20,612 nt of DNA from an uncultured Verrucomicrobiota bacterium (GTDB lineage Bacteria > Verrucomicrobiota > Verrucomicrobiia > Chthoniobacterales > SZAS-18), in assembly GCA_937871685.1 (NCBI GenBank), contig CALMOL010000020.1, positions 1 through 20,612 on the forward strand. The letters run 5' to 3'. A program made the position numbers and the translations under genes. The notes below the pieces were generated by a model, which saw nothing but the letters and a program-made list of their open reading frames with translations, did not search any database and had not been told where the DNA came from. Shown here piece by piece: positions 7,892 through 14,638 of this stretch; the first letter of the stretch is position 1, and every line of letters begins with the position of its first letter.

Positions 7892-7898
7892 TTTCGCC

Positions 7899-8804
7899 AT
7901 GTCCATCCTCGTCACCCCCGACACCAAGATCCTCGTCCAGGGCATCACCGGCGACTTCGGCTCGCGCCACGCCAGGCTCTCGCTCGACTACGGCACCAAG
8001 CTCGTGGCCGGCGTCACGCCCGGCAAGGGCGGCCAGGTCTTCGAGCACGGCGCGCACCGCGTGCCCGTTTTCGACACCGTGGCCGAGGCCGCGCGCGAGA
8101 CCGGCGCCACGGTGAGCGCGGTGTTCGTGCCGCCGGCCTTCGCGGCCGACTCCATCCTTGAGGGCGTGGCCGCCGGCCTCGCGCTCGTGGTGGCCATCAC
8201 CGAGGGCATCCCCGTGATGGACATGATGCGCGTGCGCGCCGCCATGCAGGGCTCGCCCACGCGCCTCATCGGGCCGAACTGCCCCGGCGTGGTCACGCCC
8301 GGCGCGGGCGAGAAGTCGCACGGCGGCTGCCGCATCGGCATCGCGCCCGGCTACATCCACAAGCAAGGCCCGGTGGGCGTGGTGTCGCGCTCCGGCACGC
8401 TGACCTACGAGGCGGTGTGGCAGCTCACCCAGCGCGGCCACGGCCAGAGCACCTGCGTGGGCATCGGCGGCGACCCGATCAACGGCACCTCGCACCTCGA
8501 CGTGGTGCGCATGTTCAACGACGACCCGGCCACGGAGGCCATCATCATGATCGGCGAGATCGGCGGCGACAAGGAGGAGGAGGCCGCCGCGTGGATCAAG
8601 GAGCACTGCCGCAAGCCCGTGGCCGCATTCATCGCCGGGGCCACCGCGCCGCCCGGCCGCCGCATGGGCCACGCGGGGGCGATCGTTTCCGGCGGCAAAG
8701 GGACCGCGCAGGGCAAGATCGCCGCGCTCCAGGAGGCCGGCATCGCCGTGGCCGAGACGCCCGCCGACATGGCGGATGCGCTGCTGCGGGTGTGGAAGCC
8801 GTGA
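7899..8804 (+). CDS. sucD: Succinyl-CoA ligase (ADP/GDP-forming), alpha subunit
   Basis: The 301-residue product binds CoA and carries the phosphohistidine intermediate of succinyl-CoA ligase, partner of SucC. It opens with SILVTPDTKILVQGITGDFGS, the CoA-binding Rossmann domain; GPNCPGVVTPG follows; the active-site histidine is in RRMGHAGAIVSGGKGTA near residue 247. The length matches the family (E. coli 289). ATG at 7899 gives the conserved N-terminus and lies 7 bp after the VOC stop. Codon use and composition match sucC, so the pair is ancestral and only the material between them is unusual. Confidence 0.97.
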   Translation: MSILVTPDTKILVQGITGDFGSRHARLSLDYGTKLVAGVTPGKGGQVFEHGAHRVPVFDTVAEAARETGATVSAVFVPPAFAADSILEGVAAGLALVVAITEGIPVMDMMRVRAAMQGSPTRLIGPNCPGVVTPGAGEKSHGGCRIGIAPGYIHKQGPVGVVSRSGTLTYEAVWQLTQRGHGQSTCVGIGGDPINGTSHLDVVRMFNDDPATEAIIMIGEIGGDKEEEAAAWIKEHCRKPVAAFIAGATAPPGRRMGHAGAIVSGGKGTAQGKIAALQEAGIAVAETPADMADALLRVWKP

Positions 8805-8833
8805 GCGGCGTTTGCCGCGAGGCGGAAGAGCAA

Positions 8834-8926
8834 GGGTGGAGGATCGAGGATCGCCTGCCCGCTTTTGATCGTGCATTCCTTCAATCGGCCACGATCCTCC
8901 ATCTTTCGATCTTCGATCCTCCGACC
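8834..8926. repeat. Heptamer-armed inverted repeat E3
   Basis: The left arm at 8834-8854 contains GGGTGGA, GGATCGA and GGATCGC. The right arm at 8892-8926 is five 7-bp words including CGATCCT, CCATCTT and TCGATCC. The loop is about 37 bp, the shortest of the family. The right arm ends 2 bp before the ATG of the second VOC gene, leaving no room for a usual ribosome binding site. Confidence 0.8.
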
Positions 8927-8928
8927 GC

Positions 8929-9309
8929 ATGGCCGACGCGTCCCCGATCATCCAAACCGCCGCGCCGGTCCTCCTCTGCACGCAGCTCGGCGCGAGCATC
9001 GCGCACTACCGCGACGTGCTTGGCTTCGAGGTGGCGCTGGCTGACGCGGACCAGCCCATCTACGCGATCATGCGGCGCGGGGGGGCGGAGGTGCATTTGG
9101 CGTCGCCCCGGACGGCGGCCAAGGCGCAGCTCCCCGGCCATGGCTCGTGCTACGTGATCGTGTCTGGGGTGGACCGCCTTTACGCCGATCTGAGGATGCG
9201 CGGCGCGAAGATTCTCTCGCCACCCGAGGACAAGCCCTACGGCCTGCGCGACTTCTATTGCCAGGATCTCGACGGCAACGTCCTCGCCTTCGGCGAAGCT
9301 CTCGGGTGA
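8929..9309 (+). CDS. VOC family protein (bleomycin-resistance-like)
   Basis: This 126-residue protein belongs to the vicinal oxygen chelate superfamily, of the type annotated as glyoxalase/bleomycin resistance/dioxygenase. Visible elements are APVLLCTQLGASIAHYRDVL with GFEVALAD, then the strand GGAEVHLAS, CYVIVSGVDRLYADLRMRGA and the closing FYCQDLDGNVLAFGE. The H of EVHLAS and the terminal E of AFGE sit where metal or ligand contacts usually are. The substrate is unknown. It is not a close duplicate of the VOC protein at 7496; they share only the fold pattern. The start ATG is directly after repeat E3, and repeat E4 begins 13 bp after the stop. Confidence 0.85.
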   Translation: MADASPIIQTAAPVLLCTQLGASIAHYRDVLGFEVALADADQPIYAIMRRGGAEVHLASPRTAAKAQLPGHGSCYVIVSGVDRLYADLRMRGAKILSPPEDKPYGLRDFYCQDLDGNVLAFGEALG

Positions 9310-9322
9310 ATGGACCGAGACG

Positions 9323-9429
9323 GGCCGAGAGGATGGAGGATGGAGGATGGAAGCAGACTTCCTCGCGGAGAAAACGGTTCCGACGCGCCGGTGGCTCCCT
9401 GGCATCCTCCATTTTCCATCCTCTCGGCC
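9323..9429. repeat. Heptamer-armed inverted repeat E4
   Basis: The left arm at 9323-9350 reads GGCCGAG, AGGATGG, AGGATGG and a diverged word. The right arm at 9402-9429 reads GCATCCT, CCATTTT, CCATCCT, CTCGGCC. The loop contains TTCCTCGC and CGCGCC, which appear as GGCGCG and GCGAGGAA in the loop of E5: the two loops align without gaps when one is reversed. The next start codon is 57 bp downstream. Confidence 0.85.
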
Positions 9430-9486
9430 GTTCCGCTTGACCGCGCTCCCGGCTTCCGCTCTTCATTGGGCGCTTCCCTTCCTTCC

Positions 9487-10059
9487 ATGCGCCGTCCCTC
9501 TCCTGTCCTGTCGCTGCTCGCCGCGGTGCTATGCCATGTGCTCTTCGTGGCCTCAAGCGCGCACGCGTTGAGCGGCGGGCCGGTTTACCCGGGTAGCGCG
9601 GTCAGCACGACTGGCACCTACTCGGGCGCCTTGATTGGGCTCCTGCAAAACTCGTTGGGTCTTTTCTCGCTGACGATCCCGCGCACGGGCGTCGGCACGG
9701 GCACGGCCGTGGTCTTCAAGGCGGGTTACTTTGCCTCCGGCCAGATCACCGGCGTGGCCGACCCGCAGTCAGCCAACCTCAACGGCGTCCTGGACCTGCA
9801 ATACCGCTACTCGTTGCTCGTCTTGAACAACTCGAACGGAACCACTTCCACGCTTTCCACCACCATCAGCGGCGGCGGCATCGTGACCGCTTCCATCCTG
9901 GGAGGTGGCAGCCGTTTCGGCGCCAGTGCCATCCGTCTCACCGGCACCGCGCAAGTGGCTTTCGTGGCCCCGCCGGACGGCAGCAACAGCGCGGTGGACC
10001 CGGTGCTCCTGGAGCCCATCACCTACACGTTGATCGGGTTCAAGCAGCAGGAACTCTGA
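9487..10059 (+). CDS. Secreted protein of unknown function
   Basis: The 190-residue product starts with a clear Sec signal peptide (MRRPSPVLSLLAAVLCHVLF then VASSAHA, cleavage after AHA). The mature part is rich in G, S, T and L, with repeated short strands such as GTYSGALIGLL, GLFSLTIPRTGVGTGTAVVF and GQITGVADPQSANLNGVLDL; this looks like an all-beta, porous or surface-exposed domain. I recognise the general style from verrucomicrobial exported proteins but not a named family. The first ATG after repeat E4 at 9487 is chosen; upstream in-frame codons read through the repeat. The stop is 7 bp before the pseudopilin gene, so the two are probably expressed together and may act in the same export or surface structure (inference). 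Confidence 0.7.
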   Translation: MRRPSPVLSLLAAVLCHVLFVASSAHALSGGPVYPGSAVSTTGTYSGALIGLLQNSLGLFSLTIPRTGVGTGTAVVFKAGYFASGQITGVADPQSANLNGVLDLQYRYSLLVLNNSNGTTSTLSTTISGGGIVTASILGGGSRFGASAIRLTGTAQVAFVAPPDGSNSAVDPVLLEPITYTLIGFKQQEL

Positions 10060-10066
10060 AGCAGGA

Positions 10067-10633
10067 ATGCCGGCTGACCTGCGTGGGTGCTCGGCGGGAG
10101 CCCGCGGTCGGTGGCGCTTGGTTGCGAGGGGCTTCACGCTGCTGGAGCTGGTGGCGGTGGTGCTCATCATCGCCCTGCTCGCGGTGCTGGTGGCGCCCGT
10201 GGCCGAGAGGGTGCGCGCGCGGCTCGACGCCACCCGCTGCGCCGCCAACCTTCGCGCGCTGCACGTCGCCGCGGCGCTTCACGTCCAGGACAAAGGCATG
10301 TGGCCGCAGGTGACGGTGGATCCCGCGCAGCCCCGGAAATACGCCGAGGACTGGATCGCGGCGCTTCGGCCCTATGGTCCCGACCAGCGCTCGTGGATTT
10401 GTCCCACCGTGCAGCGTGGCCTCGGCGCGCCGGACCTTTCCCAGCCAGAGAATGCCCGCGTGGATTACGCCGTCACACCGTTCGACGACAAGCCGCAGAC
10501 GCCCTTCCAATATGGCTCGCAGCCTTGGTTTGCCGAGACGGCCAACGCGCATGGTCAAGGCAACCTGCTCATCTTCGCCAACGGCCGCGTGCTCACGCTG
10601 AATGAGTTTCGCGCCGCCCCGCCGCCGAGGTAG
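10067..10633 (+). CDS. Type IV pilin-like / type II secretion pseudopilin
   Basis: The 188-residue protein has a 22-residue basic leader followed by the prepilin peptidase site G|FTLLELV with the glutamate at mature position 5 and a hydrophobic helix (AVVLIIALLAVLVAP). PilD-type peptidase would cut before F23 and methylate it. The C-terminal part has AHGQGNLLIFANGRV, resembling the H-x(n)-DG motif of the many PVC prepilin-like proteins, with N in place of D. Its mature size of 166 residues fits a minor pseudopilin. No secretion ATPase or pilus assembly gene is nearby, so it is an orphan here. It follows the secreted protein gene by 7 bp. ATG at 10067 is preceded directly by AGGA, too close for a normal ribosome binding site. 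Confidence 0.85.
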   Translation: MPADLRGCSAGARGRWRLVARGFTLLELVAVVLIIALLAVLVAPVAERVRARLDATRCAANLRALHVAAALHVQDKGMWPQVTVDPAQPRKYAEDWIAALRPYGPDQRSWICPTVQRGLGAPDLSQPENARVDYAVTPFDDKPQTPFQYGSQPWFAETANAHGQGNLLIFANGRVLTLNEFRAAPPPR

Positions 10634-10637
10634 CGGA

Positions 10638-10745
10638 AGCCGAGAGGATGAAAGATGGAGAATGGCAGGGGACGAGTGGCGCGCTGGGAATGTTCCCTTT
10701 GCGAGGAAAGCTCCCTGCCATCCTCCATCTTCCATCCTCCCGGCC
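10638..10745. repeat. Heptamer-armed inverted repeat E5
   Basis: The left arm at 10638-10670 starts 4 bp after the pseudopilin stop and reads AGCCGAG, AGGATGA, AAGATGG, AGAATGG and CAGGG. The right arm at 10713-10745 is its near-perfect complement (CCATCCT, CCATCTT, CCATCCT, CCCGGCC). In the 27-bp core only two positions mismatch, so this is the best-paired member. The loop (about 42 bp) is homologous to that of E4 in opposite orientation. The GTG start of the transporter is 5 bp beyond the right arm. Confidence 0.9.
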
Positions 10746-10750
10746 TCCCC

Positions 10751-11698
10751 GTGCTCATCTTCCACGCCCTCTTGCCGGTCTTCCTCCTCATTGCGCTGGG
10801 CCACGGCCTGCGGCGGAGCGGGTTCTTGGACGACGCGTTTTGGGTGGGCCTGGAGCGGCTGAACTATTGGGTGCTGCTGCCGTCGCTCTTCTTCCACACG
10901 CTCGCCACGGCTACGCTGGGGGACGTGCCTTGGGGGCGCGTGCTTCTTGGCGCGGCCGCGTCGCTGCTCGGCATGACGATCCTGCTGTGGGGCGGATTCA
11001 AGCTGCTCCGGACTTGGTGGCCGGGACACATGGCCGGGACTGGCCCGGCGTTCACGTCGGTGCTCCAGGGCGGGGTGCGGTTCAATTCGTTCGTTGGCCT
11101 TGCCGTGACCGCGACGATCTTTGGCCGGCCGGGCGTGATCATTGCCACGCTATTCATCGCGGTGAACGTGCCGCTCGCCAACGCCGTGAGCGTGGCTGCC
11201 CTGCATCGCCATGGCCGACCGGAGCGGCACTCCACTGAGGCGGAGGGGCCAGGATTCCTCGGTGCGCTGGCGGCCAACCCGCTCATCCTCGGCTGCGCGC
11301 TCGGACTCGCGTGGGATGCCACGAGCATGGCGCTGCCGACGGGCATGGAGGGCGAGATTAGGGTTTTGTCGCAGGCGTATTTAGCAACGGGCATCCTGGC
11401 GGTGGGTGCCGCGCTCCATCCGGAAGCGGTCCATCGGCAGTGGCTGCCGATTGCCCTGGCCACGGTCGCGGGGCTCGTGGCGATGCCGTTGATCACGTGG
11501 GGCGCCTGTCGCCTGGTCGGATTGGATGGCCAGCCGGCGGCGGTGCTGGTGTTCTTCCAAGCGCTGCCGACGGCGACGAGCTCCTACATTCTCGCGCGCC
11601 AGCTCGGCGGCGACGCCCCGCTGATGTCAGCCATCATCACGGTGCAGACGATCGTCGCCTTTGCCACGATGCCGGCTGTGCTGGCGTGGTTGTGCTGA
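10751..11698 (+). CDS. AEC-family transporter (auxin efflux carrier type permease)
   Basis: The 315-residue protein is an integral membrane transporter of the AEC family (bile/arsenite/riboflavin transporter clan), with about ten hydrophobic segments in two five-helix halves. The N-terminus LIFHALLPVFLLIALGHGLRRSGFL is typical, as are RFNSFVGLAVTATIFG, FIAVNVPLANAVSV, the hydrophilic central linker near residue 150, and the closing FQALPTATSSYILARQLGGDAPLMSAIITVQ. Bacterial members export or import organic acids such as malate or malonate; the substrate here is unknown. GTG at 10751 is chosen because it begins right at the conserved first helix; upstream in-frame codons lie in repeat E5. The stop is followed by a hairpin and a long repeat-rich gap. 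Confidence 0.9.
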   Translation: MLIFHALLPVFLLIALGHGLRRSGFLDDAFWVGLERLNYWVLLPSLFFHTLATATLGDVPWGRVLLGAAASLLGMTILLWGGFKLLRTWWPGHMAGTGPAFTSVLQGGVRFNSFVGLAVTATIFGRPGVIIATLFIAVNVPLANAVSVAALHRHGRPERHSTEAEGPGFLGALAANPLILGCALGLAWDATSMALPTGMEGEIRVLSQAYLATGILAVGAALHPEAVHRQWLPIALATVAGLVAMPLITWGACRLVGLDGQPAAVLVFFQALPTATSSYILARQLGGDAPLMSAIITVQTIVAFATMPAVLAWLC

Positions 11699-11715
11699 CG
11701 GCCCAAATCGGGCCG
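11699..11715 (+). terminator. Possible terminator hairpin after the AEC gene
   Basis: CGGCCC and GGGCCG pair around a 5-base loop immediately after the stop codon. A second hairpin, CACCCCC with GGGGGGTG, follows at 11750-11769. Neither has a T-tract on this strand, so the role is tentative. Confidence 0.35.
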
Positions 11716-11767
11716 AGTGGCTCACCTAGGCTGACAGACCATCGCCTTACACCCCCTTTCAGGGGGG

Positions 11768-12004
11768 TGAGCGATGCCTGGCCGCGGGTGGCGCACGCGT
11801 CCCGCGTGCCGGCCGGGGCGGGCCCCCCCGGCCCAGTCGGAAGCCCCGGCGGGTCGCGCGGCGGTGTGCAGGGCCGCCCGGCGGGGCCGCCCGGCAATGC
11901 CCAACCCCCCGGCGCTGCCGGCCCGTGGCCCCCGCGCCCCGGGGGGCACCCCCCGGCCGCGGCACGCGGGACGCGCGCGCTGCCCACCGGCGGCCGCGCT
12001 CAAC
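11768..12004. repeat. Very GC-rich long inverted repeat
   Basis: Arms of about 60 bp at 11768-11830 and 11937-12004 are imperfect inverted copies. Both contain CGCGTCCCGCGTGCCG, preceded by GTGG and TGAGCG and followed by GGCCGGGG and a run of C. The centre has its own short palindromes such as GGGCCGCCCGGCGGGG. Reading frames through it are long but proline/arginine-rich and match nothing, so it is treated as non-coding. It lies in the convergent gap between the AEC gene and fcl. Confidence 0.75.
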
Positions 12005-12132
12005 CTCCCTGAAAACGATGTAAGAGGCAGAAATCTGAACCCCAGGGGAGCAGCCGCGCGTCTGTCCGCCCAAAATCCACGCCTGTCGGGCGGAACGCCG
12101 CGTTTCGAAGATGGACGCTTCCGGTTGGCGCG
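12005..12132. other. Intergenic stretch without recognised gene
   Basis: Part of the 749-bp gap 11699-12447. The only structure seen is a perfect 7-bp inverted repeat, TCCGCCC at 12065-12071 and GGGCGGA at 12088-12094. No gene, promoter or RNA family is recognised. Confidence 0.5.
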
Positions 12133-12435
12133 CTTGCAGCTGCGCTTTGGCGCCGCGAGCGCGGCCGCAGAGGTTGGATTGCCCAACCTAAAAAGTTTGC
12201 GATTCCGCTTTGGAAGGGCAATCGCAAGCCTTTTTTGGGCAACCGCAAGCTTTCAAGGTTTGCGCTTCCACTTCCAAAGGGGAACCGCAAACCTTTTTGG
12301 GGGAAGCGCAAGCTTTTGGGGTCGGTCGCAAACCTTTTAGGCTTGCGGTTCCACTTTGGAAGCTTGCGGTTCCACCTTGGAAGTTTGCGATTGCACTTCG
12401 GAAGCGGGACGTTGCAATCGGAAAGCTTGCGCTCA
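12133..12435. repeat. 21-bp repeat array in both orientations (E8)
   Basis: At least ten units of 21 bp can be recognised. Forward units begin CTTGCG or TTTGCG and contain TTCCACTTTGGAA, itself palindromic; they start at 12196, 12259, 12342, 12363, 12384 and, diverged, 12405 and 12426. Reverse units carry CGCAAG or CGCAAA at 12223, 12244, 12286, 12307 and 12327. Spacings are 21, 42 or 63 bp, apart from one 1-bp slip near 12320. A degenerate forward unit at 12133 is 63 bp upstream of the first clear one. The left half is mostly reverse and the right half forward, so the array can fold on itself. It ends about 13 bp from the fcl stop. Confidence 0.85.
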
Positions 12436-12447
12436 GAAAACCTGGCA

Positions 12448-13386
12448 TCAGGCCGCGGCGCGGTGTTCCTGATACCAGCGGTAGGTCGCGGCGATGCCCT
12501 CGCGCAGGTGGACGCGCGGCTTCCAGCCGAGAGCAAGCAGGCGGGAGGAGTCGAGCAGCTTGCGCGGCGTGCCATCGGGCTGGGAAGAATCCCATTCCAG
12601 CGCGCCCTCGTAGCCAACGGCCTCGCGGACCAGCTCCGCCAAATCGCGAATGGCGATGTCCTCGCCGGCGCCGACGTTGATGGGCGCTTCGTCGTCGTAG
12701 CGATCAAGCAGGAGTGCGCAGGCCCCGGCGAGGTCGTCGGCGTGAAGAAACTCGCGGCGCGGCGCGCCGGTCCCCCAGAGCGTCACGGCCGGACGATTCT
12801 CGGCCTTGGCGACGTGGAATTTGTGGATGAGCGCCGGCAGGACGTGGGAGGTGAGGGGGTCGAAATTGTCGTAGGGCCCGTAGAGGTTCGTCGGCATCGC
12901 CGTGACGAAGTGCGCGCCGTATTGGCGGCGGTAGGCCTGGCAAAGCTTGAGGCCGGCGATTTTGGCGAGCGCGTAGGGCTCGTTGGTCGGCTCCAGCGGG
13001 CCAGTGAGCAGAGCGTCCTCGCGGATGGGCTGCGGGGCATGCTTGGGGTAGATGCACGAGGAACCTAGGAACAGCAGGCGTTCCACGCCGGCGCGCCACG
13101 CGCCCTCGATGAGCGAGTTCTGCACGCGCAGGTTGTCGAGCAGGAACTCGACCGGGAAGTCGTTGTTCGCCTTGATCCCGCCGACTTTCGCGGCAGCCAC
13201 GATGACGTGCGTGGGCTTCTCGTCGTGGAGGAAGCGGCGCGTGGCGGCCTCGTCGCGCAGGTCCAGCTCGGCGCGGGTGCGGGTGAGGATTTCCCAAGGC
13301 TCGCCCGCGGCGATGCGGCGCTCCCAGGCGCGCACGAGAGCCCGGCCGACGAGACCGCGGTGACCGGCAATGAAGAGGCGGGGCAT
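12448..13386 (-). CDS. fcl: GDP-L-fucose synthase
   Basis: The 312-residue product is an NADPH-dependent epimerase/reductase that converts GDP-4-keto-6-deoxy-D-mannose to GDP-L-fucose, the donor for fucosylated surface polysaccharide. The SDR glycine motif GHRGLVG is at residues 8-14; VIVAAAKVGGI, FLGSSCIYPKHAPQPI and the catalytic YALAKIAG (Y-x3-K) follow, with MPTNLYGPYDNFD and WGTGAPRREFLHADDLA characteristic of this enzyme. Length matches E. coli Fcl (321). The ATG at 13386 lies 8 bp after the gmd stop, so the two form an operon whose products act in sequence. Its 3' end faces the repeat array. Confidence 0.96.
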   Translation of the reverse strand: MPRLFIAGHRGLVGRALVRAWERRIAAGEPWEILTRTRAELDLRDEAATRRFLHDEKPTHVIVAAAKVGGIKANNDFPVEFLLDNLRVQNSLIEGAWRAGVERLLFLGSSCIYPKHAPQPIREDALLTGPLEPTNEPYALAKIAGLKLCQAYRRQYGAHFVTAMPTNLYGPYDNFDPLTSHVLPALIHKFHVAKAENRPAVTLWGTGAPRREFLHADDLAGACALLLDRYDDEAPINVGAGEDIAIRDLAELVREAVGYEGALEWDSSQPDGTPRKLLDSSRLLALGWKPRVHLREGIAATYRWYQEHRAAA

Positions 13387-13394
13387 CGGAAAGG

Positions 13395-14405
13395 TCAGCC
13401 GCGCACCCGCTCGCCGGAACGCTCCTGCCGGAGGAGCTCGATGTCGGCGTCCACCATGATCTCGACAAGCTCGCGGAAGGTGACCTTCGGCGCCCAGCCG
13501 AGCTGCTTCTTGGCCTTGGCGGGGTCGCCGATGAGGAGGTCCACCTCGGCGGGGCGCAGGTAGCGGGGATCGAGCTCGATGTATTTCTGCCAGTCCAAGC
13601 CCGCGCGCGCGAAAGCGATCTCGATGAACTCGCGCACGGTGTGCGTCTCGCCGGTGGCGATCACGTAGTCGTCGGGCGTGTCCTGCTGCATCATCAGCCA
13701 CATGGCCTCGACATACTCGGGCGCGTAGCCCCAGTCGCGCTTGGCGTCGAGATTACCCATGTAGAGCTTTTCCTGCATGCCGGCGGCGATGCGGGCCACG
13801 GCGCGCGTGACCTTGCGCGTGACGAAGGTTTCGCCGCGCCGGGGCGACTCGTGGTTGAAGAGGATGCCGTTGGAGGCGTGGAGGTTGTAGCTCTCGCGGT
13901 AGTTCACCGTGAGCCAGAACGCGAATACCTTGGCGGCGCCGTAGGGCGAGCGCGGCCAGAACGGCGTGGTCTCGCGCTGCGGCACTTCCTGCACGAGGCC
14001 GAACATCTCCGAGGAGCTGGCTTGGTAAAAGCGCGCCTTGGGCGCCACGGCACGAATGGCCTCCAGCAAGCGCACGGTGCCGGTGCCGGTCACATCGGCA
14101 GTGTATTCCGGAATGTCGAAGGATACGCGAACGTGGCTCTGCGCGCCGAGGTGATAGACTTCGTCCGGCTTCACGTCGTCCACCAACCGGTAGGTGGCCA
14201 CGGAATCGGCGAGGTCGCCGTAATGGAGGAAAAGCCGGGCGTCGGCGCGATGCGGATCCTTGTAGATGGGGTCGAGCCGCTCGGTGTTGAAGGAGGAGGC
14301 GCGGCGAATGAGCCCATGGACCTCATAACCCTTGGAAAGAAGTAGTTCCGCAAGATAGGAACCGTCCTGGCCGGTGATGCCGGTGATGAGTGCTTTCTTG
14401 GACAT
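13395..14405 (-). CDS. gmd: GDP-mannose 4,6-dehydratase
   Basis: The 336-residue product dehydrates GDP-D-mannose to GDP-4-keto-6-deoxy-D-mannose, the step before fcl. It begins MSKKALITGITGQDGSYLAE with the NAD(P) motif G9xxG12xxG15, then GLIRRASSFNTERLDP, the catalytic region SSSEMFG and SPYGAAKVFAF (Y-x3-K), and HESPRRGETFVTRKV, all diagnostic. E. coli Gmd has 373 residues; some bacterial forms are of the shorter size seen here. ATG at 14405 gives the conserved start; longer in-frame readings run back through repeat E6. A promoter-like pair of boxes lies just upstream. No fucosyltransferase gene is in the window. Confidence 0.96.
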   Translation of the reverse strand: MSKKALITGITGQDGSYLAELLLSKGYEVHGLIRRASSFNTERLDPIYKDPHRADARLFLHYGDLADSVATYRLVDDVKPDEVYHLGAQSHVRVSFDIPEYTADVTGTGTVRLLEAIRAVAPKARFYQASSSEMFGLVQEVPQRETTPFWPRSPYGAAKVFAFWLTVNYRESYNLHASNGILFNHESPRRGETFVTRKVTRAVARIAAGMQEKLYMGNLDAKRDWGYAPEYVEAMWLMMQQDTPDDYVIATGETHTVREFIEIAFARAGLDWQKYIELDPRYLRPAEVDLLIGDPAKAKKQLGWAPKVTFRELVEIMVDADIELLRQERSGERVRG

Positions 14406-14420
14406 GGAAAAAGAGCGCGC

Positions 14421-14448
14421 ACCGTAGGCGGAATGCGGGGATGGGAAA
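14421..14448 (-). promoter_or_regulatory. Putative gmd-fcl promoter
   Basis: On the reverse strand, TTTCCC (14448-14443) and TACGGT (14426-14421) are 16 bp apart, and the second box ends 15 bp before the gmd ATG. The sequence around the -10 box, CGCCTACGGTGCGC, is almost the same as that upstream of tRNA-Ser. The -35 box touches the outer end of repeat E6. Confidence 0.35.
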
Positions 14449-14624
14449 GTGAGAAGTGAAAAGTGAGAGGTGATAAGTGGGGCCGCGTCGCGCGCGGATA
14501 AACTGGCGAAGCAAGGCGATGCGCCGGCGCCACGAATGCGCGCCCTCGCACCGAGGCGCGCCTTCACCCGCGTTTGCCCCCGTTCACCCTGGCGGCCTCA
14601 CTTCTCACCGATCACTTCTCACGG
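14447..14624. repeat. Heptamer-armed inverted repeat E6
   Basis: The left arm at 14447-14481 is five 7-bp words (AAGTGAG, AAGTGAA, AAGTGAG, then AGGTGAT and AAGTGGG). The right arm at 14597-14624 is four complementary words of the type CTCACTT. The loop, 115 bp, is the longest of the family. It fills most of the 233-bp gap between the start of gmd and the end of the EF-hand gene. It uses the same words as E1, 13 kb away, though in a different order, and shares a loop segment with it. Confidence 0.85.
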
Positions 14625-14638
14625 TCTGTCCCCCGCTC

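Noticed and set aside
11774..12340. Proline- and arginine-rich forward reading frame
   Set aside because: It lies over the GC-rich inverted repeat; the composition follows from GC runs and no domain is seen.
12133..12435. CRISPR array
   Set aside because: Units are contiguous 21-mers in both orientations with no unique spacers, and there is no cas gene.
12235..13068. Forward-strand protein of 277 residues with short repeated segments
   Set aside because: It is the 21-bp array read in frame (21 = 7 codons) followed by the antisense of fcl, a well-supported gene.
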